From CAYNFH01 sp964396385 (GTDB taxonomy: Bacteria; Armatimonadota; Chthonomonadetes; Chthonomonadales; CAJBBX01), in contig CAYNFH010000006.1 in the NCBI GenBank assembly GCA_964396385.1, forward strand, positions 1 to 63,014: DNA of 63,014 nucleotides. The letters are read 5' to 3'. Both the position numbers and the translations under genes were made by a program. The notes under the pieces are model-generated. The model made no database searches. It saw nothing but the letters and a program-made list of their open reading frames with translations, and was not told where the DNA came from. Below are positions 1 through 7,538 of this stretch, in pieces (the stretch's first letter is position 1; the number at the start of each line of letters is the position of its first letter).

Positions 1-219
1 CGGCGGCGCACCCGCGCGCTAGGGGACGGAATCTACGCGGGCGGGCGGACGTACCCGGCGGCGGATAAAGACGTACTGTTTGTAGAGCGTGCCGGGCCAG
101 GACCGTTCGGGGCGCTGGTGATGAAACCAAGGGCGGTAGGAGCAAGTCCTGCCGCCCTTTTTGACGTCCGGCTACCCCGGAAGCGCTATGCGGCGGTCAG
201 ATCCGGGCGGAATCCGTGA
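1..219 (+). other. Possible 3' end of an upstream gene
   Basis: Frame 1 is open from the window edge to a TGA at 217-219, while the other two forward frames close early (TAG at 20, TAA near 66). A strong intrinsic terminator lies inside the open frame at 131-162. Either the true gene ends earlier in a way I cannot see, or the open frame is chance in GC-rich DNA. No family is recognised in the short translation. Confidence 0.2.
131..162 (+). terminator. Intrinsic (rho-independent) terminator
   Basis: The left arm GGGCGGTAGGA (131-141) pairs with TCCTGCCGCCC (147-157) through an 11-bp stem with one T-G wobble and a 5-nt loop. Five T residues follow directly (158-162). This is a textbook intrinsic terminator for a transcript entering from the left edge. 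Confidence 0.8.
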
Positions 220-290
220 TAGGAGAGATGCGTGCGCAGCGCGAAGCGTGCGGAAAGCGGATTCCGCGGTTCAGGAGGAATGAGGATTCC

Positions 291-902
291 ATGGCTGGCG
301 AAGACGTATTCCTGATTCTACATGGGTGGGGCGGCAACAAGCCGGAGCACTGGCAGGAGCATCTGTACCAGGCGCTCCAGACGGAGGGGCGCCGGGTCCA
401 CTACCCCAAAATGCCGGACCCCAAAGCGCCGAACCTTACGGCGTGGCTGGTGAAGGTGCGGGAGGAGGTGAAGGAGGTCCCGCAGGACGCTTCCCTCACG
501 GTGGTCTGCCACAGCCTGGGTGGGATCACGTGGCTGCACTACGTGGGCAGCGTCGCTCGGCAGGTGGCGGACCGTGTGCTGCTGGTGGCCCCGCCGTATG
601 TGGCGCCGGCCGTCCCGCCGGTGGACGCCCCTCCCGGCGTGGAGGGCTTCTTCCCGCCGCCTCTGAACGCGGAGGCGGTGCAGCGCGCAGCCAGGGAGAC
701 CCAGATCATCGCCTCGAACGATGACGACTACGCCACCTTCGAGCAGACGCGCGCGTACGCGGAGCGGTTGAAGGTACCGCTCCACCTGCTGCCGGGGGCA
801 GGGCACATCAGCCCGTACTGGGGCTACGGCGAGTGGCCGTGGGTGCTGGACTGGTGCCTGCACCGGGCGGATATGCCGCCGAAGCCGAATACGGGACAGT
901 AG
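291..902 (+). CDS. RBBP9/YdeN-type serine alpha/beta hydrolase
   Basis: Small single-domain alpha/beta hydrolase of about 203 residues, probably cytoplasmic; the substrate is unknown. The start is placed at ATG 291 (MAGEDVFLILHGWGG) because the family begins just before the first strand and HGWGG; the open frame extends upstream to 216 without family-like sequence. An AGGAGG lies at 274-279, about 11 nt upstream, which is slightly far. Visible motifs are HGWGG (oxyanion region), the nucleophile elbow CHSLGG, the acid in SNDDDY and the histidine in GAGHIS, so the Ser-Asp-His triad is complete. A GNAT-like gene follows 27 bp downstream on the same strand. Confidence 0.8.
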   Translation: MAGEDVFLILHGWGGNKPEHWQEHLYQALQTEGRRVHYPKMPDPKAPNLTAWLVKVREEVKEVPQDASLTVVCHSLGGITWLHYVGSVARQVADRVLLVAPPYVAPAVPPVDAPPGVEGFFPPPLNAEAVQRAARETQIIASNDDDYATFEQTRAYAERLKVPLHLLPGAGHISPYWGYGEWPWVLDWCLHRADMPPKPNTGQ

Positions 903-929
903 CCAGTAGTCAGCGGAGGAGGCCGAGGG

Positions 930-1265
930 ATGCTGCAAGGTGAGAAGGTGGCGCTGAGGCCGTTCACGCGGGAGGACGTTCCGCTCATCTGGAAGTTCCG
1001 GACGGACGTGGAGGTGGAGCTGGCCGGAGGCGGCGACCCGCCGAAACCCTTGACGTTGGAGCGGATCTACGGGGAGTACGACCGGGGCGAGTTCATCTTC
1101 CGCGAGGGCTTCGCGATAGAGGCGGATAACGAGCGCGCCATCCGGTGCTACAAGTCCTGCGGATTCCAGGAGGAAGGCCGGCAGCGCGAGCATGCCTGGA
1201 GCAACGGCCGCTATGTGGACAACCTCCTCATGGGCATCCTCCGAGAGGAGTGGGAGGCCCGCTAG
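930..1265 (+). pseudogene. GNAT acetyltransferase remnant, internally deleted
   Basis: The first ~50 residues (MLQGEKVALRPFTREDVPLIWKF...) match the N-terminus of RimJ/RimL-type GNAT acetyltransferases, and the end (ADNERAIRCYKSCGF... LLMGILREEWEA) matches their C-terminus. The family is normally about 170-180 residues; this one is 111. The missing middle should carry the beta4-alpha3 segment with the acetyl-CoA pyrophosphate loop (Q/R-x-x-G-x-G/A). The junction is in frame near REGFAIEADNE. Without the cofactor loop the product is unlikely to be an active acetyltransferase. It may be a decaying gene or a repurposed fragment. Confidence 0.7.
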
Positions 1266-1296
1266 CGGGCCCCTCGTTTAGGTGCGTGACAGGCCG

Positions 1297-3114
1297 TTAG
1301 GCGCCTTCGCGGATGGATTCGAGGGTGACGGTGACGGATGCGCCACCTTCCGGGCGGTTGGCAAACTCCACAGTGCCGCCGAGGTCCCATCGGGTGAGGC
1401 TCGTAACCAGTCCGATTCCAGTAGTCTCGGCGGCGGCCGGGTTAAAGTCCGGCGGGAAGCCGGGACCCTTGTCCTCCACCACCATCGTGCCTGTGTTTCC
1501 GCTGGCCCGAAACCGGACCTGCACGTCGCCTTCTCCGTACTTGAGGGCGTTGGAGATGAGCTCGTTGGCCACCAGAGCCAGGCTGGTGGCCTGACGAGAG
1601 GAGAGCTCCAGATCCTCCAATTGCGTCTGAATGTGCCGGCCGCGTACGGACCGCTCGATGAGCGGGGCCAGCTTCTCCAGCACGGACCGGGCGGAGACGC
1701 TGTCCGCGTGCCCTCCGGACTTGGCTTCCTGGGTGAGGAGGTCATGGACCACGGCGAGGGTGGTGATGTGTGAGCCCAGCCGCTTGACCTCGGCTGTCGG
1801 CAGAGCTTCCTGGTCGTCCATGGTGAGCAGGTCTATCATGGCGGCGATGATCTGGAGGTTGTTCTTCACGCGGTGATGGGTCTCGGTCATGGCCCGGCGC
1901 AACCGCTCGTTGAGGGTCTCTATTTCCCCTTGATGCCGCCTTAGCCGCTGCTCCGCCCGCACGCGCTCCGTGATGTCGCGCGTGATCTCCAGGACGGACA
2001 GGGGATGCCCCTCATCGTCCCGCTGCAGTGCCCAGCGGCTGAAGACAATGATCTCATTGCCGTCCCGCGTGGTGTGGACGATCTCGCCCTCCCACCGGCC
2101 GGAGCTTAGAAGGGTCTCCATAGTCGCTTCGCGGGATTCGGGGAATCGGGTTTTCAAGAGCTCGTATGCCACGCTGCCCAAAGCCTCGCTCCTGGTCCAC
2201 CCGTAGAGCTCTTCACAGCTCCGGTTCCAGTAAGTGATGCGGTTGTCCACGTCATGCGTGAAGATGCAGTCATACGCCAGCTCGATCAGTTGGGCCTGCC
2301 GCTCCAGGGCGTGCTCTGTCTCCCGCCGCTCCGTAACGTCGCGAAATACCAGCACCACGCCAGTTAGCGCACCGGCCTCATCGACGATAGGCGCGCCGCT
2401 GTCGTCGATGGGCCGGCGAGCGCCGTCCCTGGCGATCAGGATGGTGTGGTTTGCCAGGCCCACCACCACGCCCTCGCGCAGCACACGCTCGACCGGGCTC
2501 TCCACCTCGCGTCCGCTGTGCTCGTTGACGATGTGGAAGATGTCTACGCAGGGCCGGCTCGCCGCGTCCGCCTCCGTCCACCCTGTGAGCTGCTCCGCCA
2601 CGGTGTTCATGAGCGTGATGCGGCCCTCAGCGTCCGTAGCAATGACGGCATCGCCGATGCTCCGGAGCGTGGCCTCCAGCGCGGCTTCGGCGCGCCGCCG
2701 GTCCTGCTCTGCCTGACGCCGCGCCGTAAAGTCCCGAAGGATTTTGACGAAGCCCTTGAGCGCGCCCTGCTCGTCGCGCAGAGCCGTCAGGACCCCGCTG
2801 CCCCAGAAGCGCTCCCCGTGCTTGCGCCGGTGCCACCGCTCGTCCTCGGCGCGACCCGCCTCCAGGGCTCGCCGCATCTCCTGGTCCGGTATGCCGTTTT
2901 CTCGGTCTTCCGGCATGAAGACGAGGTCCGCGCGACGGCCCAGCGCCTCGGAAGCGGTGTAGCCGAACAGATCCTCCGCGCCGGCGCTCCAGGAGAGGAT
3001 GTTCCGCTGCGCATCCATGGTGAGGATGGCGTAGTCGCGGACGTTCTCCTCTATCAGGCGGAGCCGTTCGGCGGCCGGCAGCAGCGCGTCCGGTTGTGGT
3101 GGCTCGTTGCTCAT
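1297..3114 (-). CDS. Sensor histidine kinase, three PAS domains, HisKA_2 type
   Basis: Soluble-looking sensor kinase of 605 residues. Start chosen at ATG 3114 (MSNEPPQPDALLPAAERLRLIEENVRDYAIL); the open frame runs on to 3573, but that extension is not protein-like and overlaps the divergent gene. Order: PAS 1 (about 15-140), PAS 2 (145-265), PAS 3 (270-385), a coiled linker (385-410), an H-box THHRVKNNLQ with phospho-acceptor His near 414, then an ATPase domain with N-box NELISNALKYG (517-527) and G-box DKGPGF. The HHRVKNN signature marks the HisKA_2/HWE-related group. No response regulator is adjacent, so its partner is unknown. No transmembrane segment is seen; PAS suggests redox, light or small-ligand input. 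Confidence 0.88.
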   Translation of the reverse strand: MSNEPPQPDALLPAAERLRLIEENVRDYAILTMDAQRNILSWSAGAEDLFGYTASEALGRRADLVFMPEDRENGIPDQEMRRALEAGRAEDERWHRRKHGERFWGSGVLTALRDEQGALKGFVKILRDFTARRQAEQDRRRAEAALEATLRSIGDAVIATDAEGRITLMNTVAEQLTGWTEADAASRPCVDIFHIVNEHSGREVESPVERVLREGVVVGLANHTILIARDGARRPIDDSGAPIVDEAGALTGVVLVFRDVTERRETEHALERQAQLIELAYDCIFTHDVDNRITYWNRSCEELYGWTRSEALGSVAYELLKTRFPESREATMETLLSSGRWEGEIVHTTRDGNEIIVFSRWALQRDDEGHPLSVLEITRDITERVRAEQRLRRHQGEIETLNERLRRAMTETHHRVKNNLQIIAAMIDLLTMDDQEALPTAEVKRLGSHITTLAVVHDLLTQEAKSGGHADSVSARSVLEKLAPLIERSVRGRHIQTQLEDLELSSRQATSLALVANELISNALKYGEGDVQVRFRASGNTGTMVVEDKGPGFPPDFNPAAAETTGIGLVTSLTRWDLGGTVEFANRPEGGASVTVTLESIREGA

Positions 3115-3157
3115 GGGGTGACCGCGGACAGGGAGTGATGCAACGCCGCAGTCAGCT

Positions 3158-3175
3158 ATTCTATCAGTATAGAAT
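3158..3175. promoter_or_regulatory. AT-rich perfect inverted repeat upstream of the kinase
   Basis: ATTCTAT-CAGT-ATAGAAT is a perfect 7-bp inverted repeat with a 4-bp spacer. It lies 44-61 bp upstream of the kinase start, in the divergent spacer shared with the decarboxylase-like gene. It is conspicuously AT-rich for its surroundings, so an operator or promoter element is plausible. The regulator is not known. Confidence 0.4.
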
Positions 3176-3394
3176 GCATCCCTGCCCAGAATCCGTCGAA
3201 TGGGGGATGAGCATGCCGTGCACCTCCCCGATATTTCGCCTGACAGCCACTTCCCCTCGCAGCAGACACGGGCTGACCGGAACAAAGAGAAAGCATAGTG
3301 AACCTGAAACAGCCGGCCCCCGCAGCCGGTGTATATTCCTGTGCCTTCAAACCTGGAGGTAAGCCTGGTCTGAGCTGCTCCCCGGAGTCCCATC

Positions 3395-4027
3395 ATGAAG
3401 GATGAGTTTCCCTCTCCGCCCTGGAGCCTGTGCGGGCAGGGGATGGCTCTGCCCCGGCTCATCCGCGTGGAGCACGTCCGGCGTCTTATTCCTCCCGAGC
3501 TGCGTATCTTCCAGGTACTGCCAGGGAAGACGGCCGGTGGCCTGTTCCTGGCGCGGTACGAGCCCGGTTCCACGCTGGCTTACTCGGAGCTCATCGTGGC
3601 GGCGGCTACCGTGTACCGGGCAGGCAGAATCGGGATCTGGATTTCCCATATCTACGTGGACAGCGCGGAGTCCGTGGCCGGAGGGCGAGAGATATGGGGG
3701 CTGCCCAAGGAGCTGGCCGAGTTCACCTGGGAGAAAGGCAAGACGGTGGTGCGACAGGGTGACCGCGAGCTCTGCTCGGTCCTGTTTACGTCCGGCCGCT
3801 GCCGCGTTCCCGCGCCGCTGTGGCTGCCGGCCTTCGGGCGGCTTGAGGGGCGGCTGCTCCACTTCACCGGGGTAGGCGCCGCCCGGTTGGCTCTCGGGCG
3901 GGCAGAGTGGATCGTACCTAAAGACAGTCCGTTCTGGGGCGTCCTGTCCGGCGGCGAGGGGCTCACCCTCCTGCTGGACGGTCTCCACGTGCGTGTAGGC
4001 GCTCCGCACCCGGCCATAACCCCGTAA
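3395..4027 (+). CDS. Acetoacetate decarboxylase-family protein
   Basis: 210-residue protein of the ADC beta-barrel family. The core YSELIVAAATVYRAGRIGIW, the strand ISHIYVDSAESVAGGREIWG and LPKELAEF resemble ADC-like proteins of cyanobacteria and plants more than clostridial ADC. In clostridial ADC two adjacent lysines at this site form the Schiff base and tune its pKa; here the pair reads Lys-Glu, so one lysine is replaced. That makes true acetoacetate decarboxylation uncertain; related ADC-like proteins act on other substrates. Start ATG 3395 has GGAG about 8 nt upstream. It is divergent from the PAS kinase. Confidence 0.75.
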   Translation: MKDEFPSPPWSLCGQGMALPRLIRVEHVRRLIPPELRIFQVLPGKTAGGLFLARYEPGSTLAYSELIVAAATVYRAGRIGIWISHIYVDSAESVAGGREIWGLPKELAEFTWEKGKTVVRQGDRELCSVLFTSGRCRVPAPLWLPAFGRLEGRLLHFTGVGAARLALGRAEWIVPKDSPFWGVLSGGEGLTLLLDGLHVRVGAPHPAITP

Positions 4028-4170
4028 TCCCCACAGTCAGCGAATCCCGCCATTCCTACCATAATCCGGTATGGATGCTTGTTCTCCCCTGGATGGCCGT
4101 GTCGCCGTCCTCCCAGTGAGCCGAGATTACTGGCGCAGCGCAATTGGCGCCGCCCCCAGGAGGATCGCGT

Positions 4171-4389
4171 ATGGTTCGATGCCGAAACTGCCGGGAGCTT
4201 ATCACACCACAGGCCAGCGTATGCCGCTACTGCGGCGCCCAGCAGGTCAATACGGGCCAGCTCGCCCTGCTGAGCATCCTGCTCTGCATGGCCGTCGCCG
4301 CCTGCATGTGGCTGAGCAGCGCCGGCCTCCTCTCTCGCGCCATCTCGACGTTCCAGGGGCAGCCGCCGGCTGCAGTGCGGCACCAGTGA
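4171..4389 (+). CDS. Small zinc-ribbon membrane protein
   Basis: 72 residues. The N-terminus is a compact zinc ribbon, CRNC (C4/C7) and CRYC (C20/C23), with about 12 residues between the pairs. One hydrophobic helix follows (LALLSILLCMAVAACMWLSS, about 34-54). Start ATG 4171 is favoured over the longer frame because a perfect AGGAGG lies 7 nt upstream. Such zinc-ribbon-plus-anchor proteins are common and uncharacterised. No operon partner is evident. Confidence 0.65.
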   Translation: MVRCRNCRELITPQASVCRYCGAQQVNTGQLALLSILLCMAVAACMWLSSAGLLSRAISTFQGQPPAAVRHQ

Positions 4390-4404
4390 CGGAGGACGGA
4401 GCCT

Positions 4405-4443
4405 GGAGTCCGGGCCTGAACACCCAATTCCGGCCCGGACTCC
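4405..4443. terminator. Long GC-rich hairpin downstream of the zinc-ribbon gene
   Basis: GGAGTCCGGGCC (4405-4416) and GGCCCGGACTCC (4432-4443) form a perfect 12-bp stem with a 15-nt loop, 15 bp after the stop of the preceding gene. There is no T-run, so it may be a transcript-stabilising or weak termination structure. Confidence 0.45.
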
Positions 4444-4571
4444 GGGTTCATGCTCCCTGCTTCCTCCTTCCCCTACTGCCCGTTCGGCAAACAGAATAGC
4501 TTCTGGCGCGTACCAGGATATGACGGCCTGGTCCGTTAATTCCATTCTCAATGAGAGAGGAAGGTACGCGC

Positions 4572-6050
4572 ATGAAGATTCGCCTTATCTTTCCGGCACT
4601 GGCGGCAGGCATCGTGCTTCTGCCGTTGGCCGCCTGGGCCGCGGGACCGCAGGGTGTCGACACCGGCTGGGTGATCGACAACAACGGTAATCCCCTCTTT
4701 ACCTCCAGCAAGGCGTCTGCATTGAGCGCAGCGCAGGTGGGCTGGGTGCGGATGGAGTTCCGCCTCATCCCGGGCCACTCCACGTGGGACAGCACGATGC
4801 TGGGTTACTACGACACGGTGGTAAACACCGCCCGCAACCAGGGGTTGCAGGTACTGGGGCTCATCGACGGCGGCTCCTGGCCGGGCAGTCAGAGTGATTG
4901 GTGCGCCAATAACTGGGAGAACACCGGCGGCAACGGTGACAACACCTATATCAACAACTTTGCCGCTTCGGCCGCGGTGACGATCATCCAGCACTTCCAC
5001 GACCGCGTGAAGGTGTGGGAGATCTGGAACGAGCCCAATGCCTGGACGTCCAATCCCTCCCCCGGCGTCTTTACGGGCGGCACCTACATGTACCCGTCCA
5101 ACTTCAGCCAGCTTCTGGCGAACACGTACGCGGACGTGAAGGAGTACAATGGGCTGCAGGATGTGACCATCCTCTCGGGCGGCGTCTTCGGCCACAGCAT
5201 CGGGGGTGTCTACAGCTACCAGAACGCGGGCGCGCAGTACATAGACAACGTAGGTATAAACACCGTGGGCTCCTTCGCGTATACCAAGAGCCACTGGGGC
5301 ACCTACCCGCTGGACGCGATCGGCCAGCATATCTACATCGACCAGGGCGGCACCACCACCTCCGGCGAATTCCAGCAGTACATCTCCTGGGTCCGGCAGG
5401 CCTACACCAAGTACGAGGGGAGCGGCACCGGCAAGCGGTCCTTCATCACGGAGTTCGGGTGGACCACCAGCAGCGTCTCCCAGAGCACGCAGGACCAGGA
5501 CATGAATATCTCGTTCGGGGTGATAGAGGGCGGCAACGTCAACTATGTGCAGACCGCCATCTGGTTCCAGTGGCAGGACAACCCGGCCGCCGGCCTTTAC
5601 TATGGGGTAATCGATTCGAGCGGCAATCCCAAGGTCTGCTACAACGACTTTGTTTACTGGGAAGAGTACCAGGGGTTCAACGCAGATGGCAGCATAAACT
5701 CCAGCATTCAGAACTACTTCAACGCACGTGGCCAGCCTGCCATGGGAGACCCGTACGACAACGGCGGCGGCCCGTTTGTACACACCTGGAGCGGCAACGT
5801 CTATTCGGCCCAGGTGCAGGACTCCAACGGTGGCTCCCACCTGCGGCTCTGTATGATGACCTCCTCGCTGGGGACCTTTGAGGTCAACGACATCCATGGG
5901 ATGTGGGACGTGTACCTCAACAAGGGCGGCATCGGGTACTTTGGGCCGCCCAAGAACAACGAGTATACGTCCGGAAGCGGCACCCGCCAGGATTTCCAGT
6001 CCGGCCACTACATGACGTGGGATTCCACGAACGGGGTGGTGGTGCATTAG
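4572..6050 (+). CDS. Secreted clan GH-A glycoside hydrolase with C-terminal LGFP-like repeats
   Basis: 492-residue exported enzyme. The signal peptide (MKIRLIFPALAAGIVLLPLAAWA) supports start ATG 4572, which has GAGGAAGG 7 nt upstream. The TIM-barrel part shows the clan GH-A pair: acid/base in EIWNEPN (Glu about 154) and nucleophile in ITEFGW (Glu about 294). The sequence between them resembles GH39/GH5-type beta-glycosidases; the exact family is not clear. The last ~100 residues, ending in GIGYFGPPKNNEY and GTRQDFQSGHYMTW, match LGFP-like repeats, usually linked to cell-surface association. Likely a periplasmic or surface polysaccharide hydrolase. Monocistronic by spacing. Confidence 0.8.
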   Translation: MKIRLIFPALAAGIVLLPLAAWAAGPQGVDTGWVIDNNGNPLFTSSKASALSAAQVGWVRMEFRLIPGHSTWDSTMLGYYDTVVNTARNQGLQVLGLIDGGSWPGSQSDWCANNWENTGGNGDNTYINNFAASAAVTIIQHFHDRVKVWEIWNEPNAWTSNPSPGVFTGGTYMYPSNFSQLLANTYADVKEYNGLQDVTILSGGVFGHSIGGVYSYQNAGAQYIDNVGINTVGSFAYTKSHWGTYPLDAIGQHIYIDQGGTTTSGEFQQYISWVRQAYTKYEGSGTGKRSFITEFGWTTSSVSQSTQDQDMNISFGVIEGGNVNYVQTAIWFQWQDNPAAGLYYGVIDSSGNPKVCYNDFVYWEEYQGFNADGSINSSIQNYFNARGQPAMGDPYDNGGGPFVHTWSGNVYSAQVQDSNGGSHLRLCMMTSSLGTFEVNDIHGMWDVYLNKGGIGYFGPPKNNEYTSGSGTRQDFQSGHYMTWDSTNGVVVH

Positions 6051-6194
6051 GTGAGAGATGAGGGGTTCGAGGACGAGGACGTCAATAGGATGACAAAGTG
6101 AAAGGTCAGAGGTGAGGGGTGACGGCTCGGGGTACAGCAGGATAACCGTTGCCGGGCTTGGAACCTGGTGTAGCACTGTCCATGGATCCGATAA

Positions 6195-6243
6195 GTGACA
6201 AGGTGAACGGATTCCGGTTCACCTTGTCACCCTGTCACCCTGT
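6195..6243. repeat. Inverted element with CGGATTCCG core and octamer array
   Basis: GTGACAAGGTGAAC (6195-6208) and GTTCACCTTGTCAC (6217-6230) are a perfect 14-bp inverted pair around the core CGGATTCCG (6208-6216). The right arm runs into three octamers, CACCTTGT CACCCTGT CACCCTGT (6220-6243). The array ends 7 bp before the start codon of the next kinase, where no ribosome-binding site is seen. It is one member of the dispersed tandem-array family. Confidence 0.7.
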
Positions 6244-6250
6244 CATCCGC

Positions 6251-7489
6251 ATGCACCCTCCCGCCGACGAGCTCCAACTGCTGTACGAGGCCGGCCGCCA
6301 GCTCGGGCATACGCTGGACCCCCTACGGATCTACGACACCGCCCGCACCCTGCTGGCCCAGGTCATGGACTGCGACGCCCTGCTGGTCTCCACTTACGAC
6401 TCCGATGCCCAGACTATAAGGTGCGCCTACGCGTGCGTGGAAGGGCAGCGGCCGGACCCCGCCGGGTTCCCGACGATTCCGCTGGCGCCGGAAGGCAAGG
6501 GCATCCAGAGCGAGGTCATTCGCACCGGTGAGCCCCTGATCATCGACGACGTGGAGGAACAGAAGTCCCGCTTCACGACGCGGTACCACGTAGACCCGGA
6601 TGGGGCCGTCCACCGAGAGGCCTCGCCGGACAAGCCCTCCTCGCGATCCATCCTGTACGTTCCCATCAAGCTGGAGGGCCAGGTACTGGGCGTGCTCCAG
6701 GTGATGAGCCATCGTCCCCACGCGTACACACCGGACCACCTGCGGTTTACGGAGGCGCTGCTGCTCCAGGTGGCCGCGGCCAGCCGCAACGCGCACCTGT
6801 ATCAACAGGCGCAGACGGAGATCGCGGAGCGCCGCCGCGCGGAGGAGGATCTGAAGCGGGAGCGAGCGGCGGTCGAACGTCTGAACCAGGGGCTGCGAGA
6901 CGCCATGGCGGAGACGCACCACCGCGTGCGCAACAACCTTCAGCTCATGGCGGCGCTGGTGGACATGCAGCTCATGGAGAGCGGTGAGACGGTGCCGCGG
7001 AGCGAGGTGGAGCGCATGAGCGCCTACATCTACACCCTGGCCGCCGTGCATGAGATTCTGACCGATGTCTCGCGCGAGCATACCGGGGAAGAGCGGATCT
7101 CCGCGCGGGCGCTTATGGAGCGGCTGTTGCCGAAGCTGGGGCAGCTCACGCCGCACAAGCGGGTGGAGGGCGTCATCGCGGACTTGACACTGACGCCTCG
7201 CGCCGCCACTGCGCTCGCGGTGGTTGCCAATGAGCTGGTAAGCAACGCGCTGAAGCACGGGGCGTCCACCGTGCGTGTGTCGCTTCGAGGCGAGGACCCG
7301 CAGGCGACGCTGGAGGTGGAGGACGACGGCCCTGGGCTGCCTCCGAACTTCCAGCCGGAGACTGCCGCCCACACCGGCCTGGAGCTGGTGCTGCGCCTCG
7401 CGCGCTGGGATCTGGGCGGAAGCATCTGCTTTGCGAACAATCCACAGGGCGGCGCCTGCGTCTCAGTTCGATTCCGAGCCGCAGAATGA
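6251..7489 (+). CDS. Sensor histidine kinase, GAF domain, HisKA_2 type
   Basis: 412-residue soluble kinase. Start placed at ATG 6251 (MHPPADELQLLYEAGRQL); upstream codons are translated repeat DNA. Order: GAF domain (about 5-195, with YVPIKLEGQVLGVLQV), coiled linker (195-235), H-box THHRVRNNLQLMAALVDMQL, and an ATPase domain with NELVSNALKHG and DDGPGLPPNF. It is a paralogue of the PAS kinase at 1297-3114: the H-box, the YTLAAVHEILT region and the C-terminal RWDLGGS/ANxPxGGA segments align. No response regulator is adjacent. No Shine-Dalgarno is visible because the repeat element abuts the start. Confidence 0.86.
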   Translation: MHPPADELQLLYEAGRQLGHTLDPLRIYDTARTLLAQVMDCDALLVSTYDSDAQTIRCAYACVEGQRPDPAGFPTIPLAPEGKGIQSEVIRTGEPLIIDDVEEQKSRFTTRYHVDPDGAVHREASPDKPSSRSILYVPIKLEGQVLGVLQVMSHRPHAYTPDHLRFTEALLLQVAAASRNAHLYQQAQTEIAERRRAEEDLKRERAAVERLNQGLRDAMAETHHRVRNNLQLMAALVDMQLMESGETVPRSEVERMSAYIYTLAAVHEILTDVSREHTGEERISARALMERLLPKLGQLTPHKRVEGVIADLTLTPRAATALAVVANELVSNALKHGASTVRVSLRGEDPQATLEVEDDGPGLPPNFQPETAAHTGLELVLRLARWDLGGSICFANNPQGGACVSVRFRAAE

Positions 7490-7508
7490 GCGGGTTTGAG
7501 TAGGGGAG

Positions 7509-7528
7509 GGGCCGCCGCGAAGCGGCCC
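7509..7528. terminator. Hairpin between convergent genes
   Basis: GGGCCGC and GCGGCCC form a perfect 7-bp stem with a 6-nt loop, in the 49-bp gap between the GAF kinase and the oppositely oriented HtrA-like gene. It could serve both directions. There is no T-tract. Confidence 0.4.
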
Positions 7529-7538
7529 TGGCTCCGTT

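Noticed and set aside
2234..2716. Long plus-strand open frame opposite the PAS kinase
   Set aside because: Arg/Ser-rich translation, no motifs, fully antisense to a well-supported kinase; a typical GC-rich shadow frame.
4548..6176. 542-codon minus-strand frame opposite the GH-A glycosidase
   Set aside because: Val/His/Pro-rich translation with no domain; the plus strand has a signal peptide, catalytic motifs and a ribosome site.
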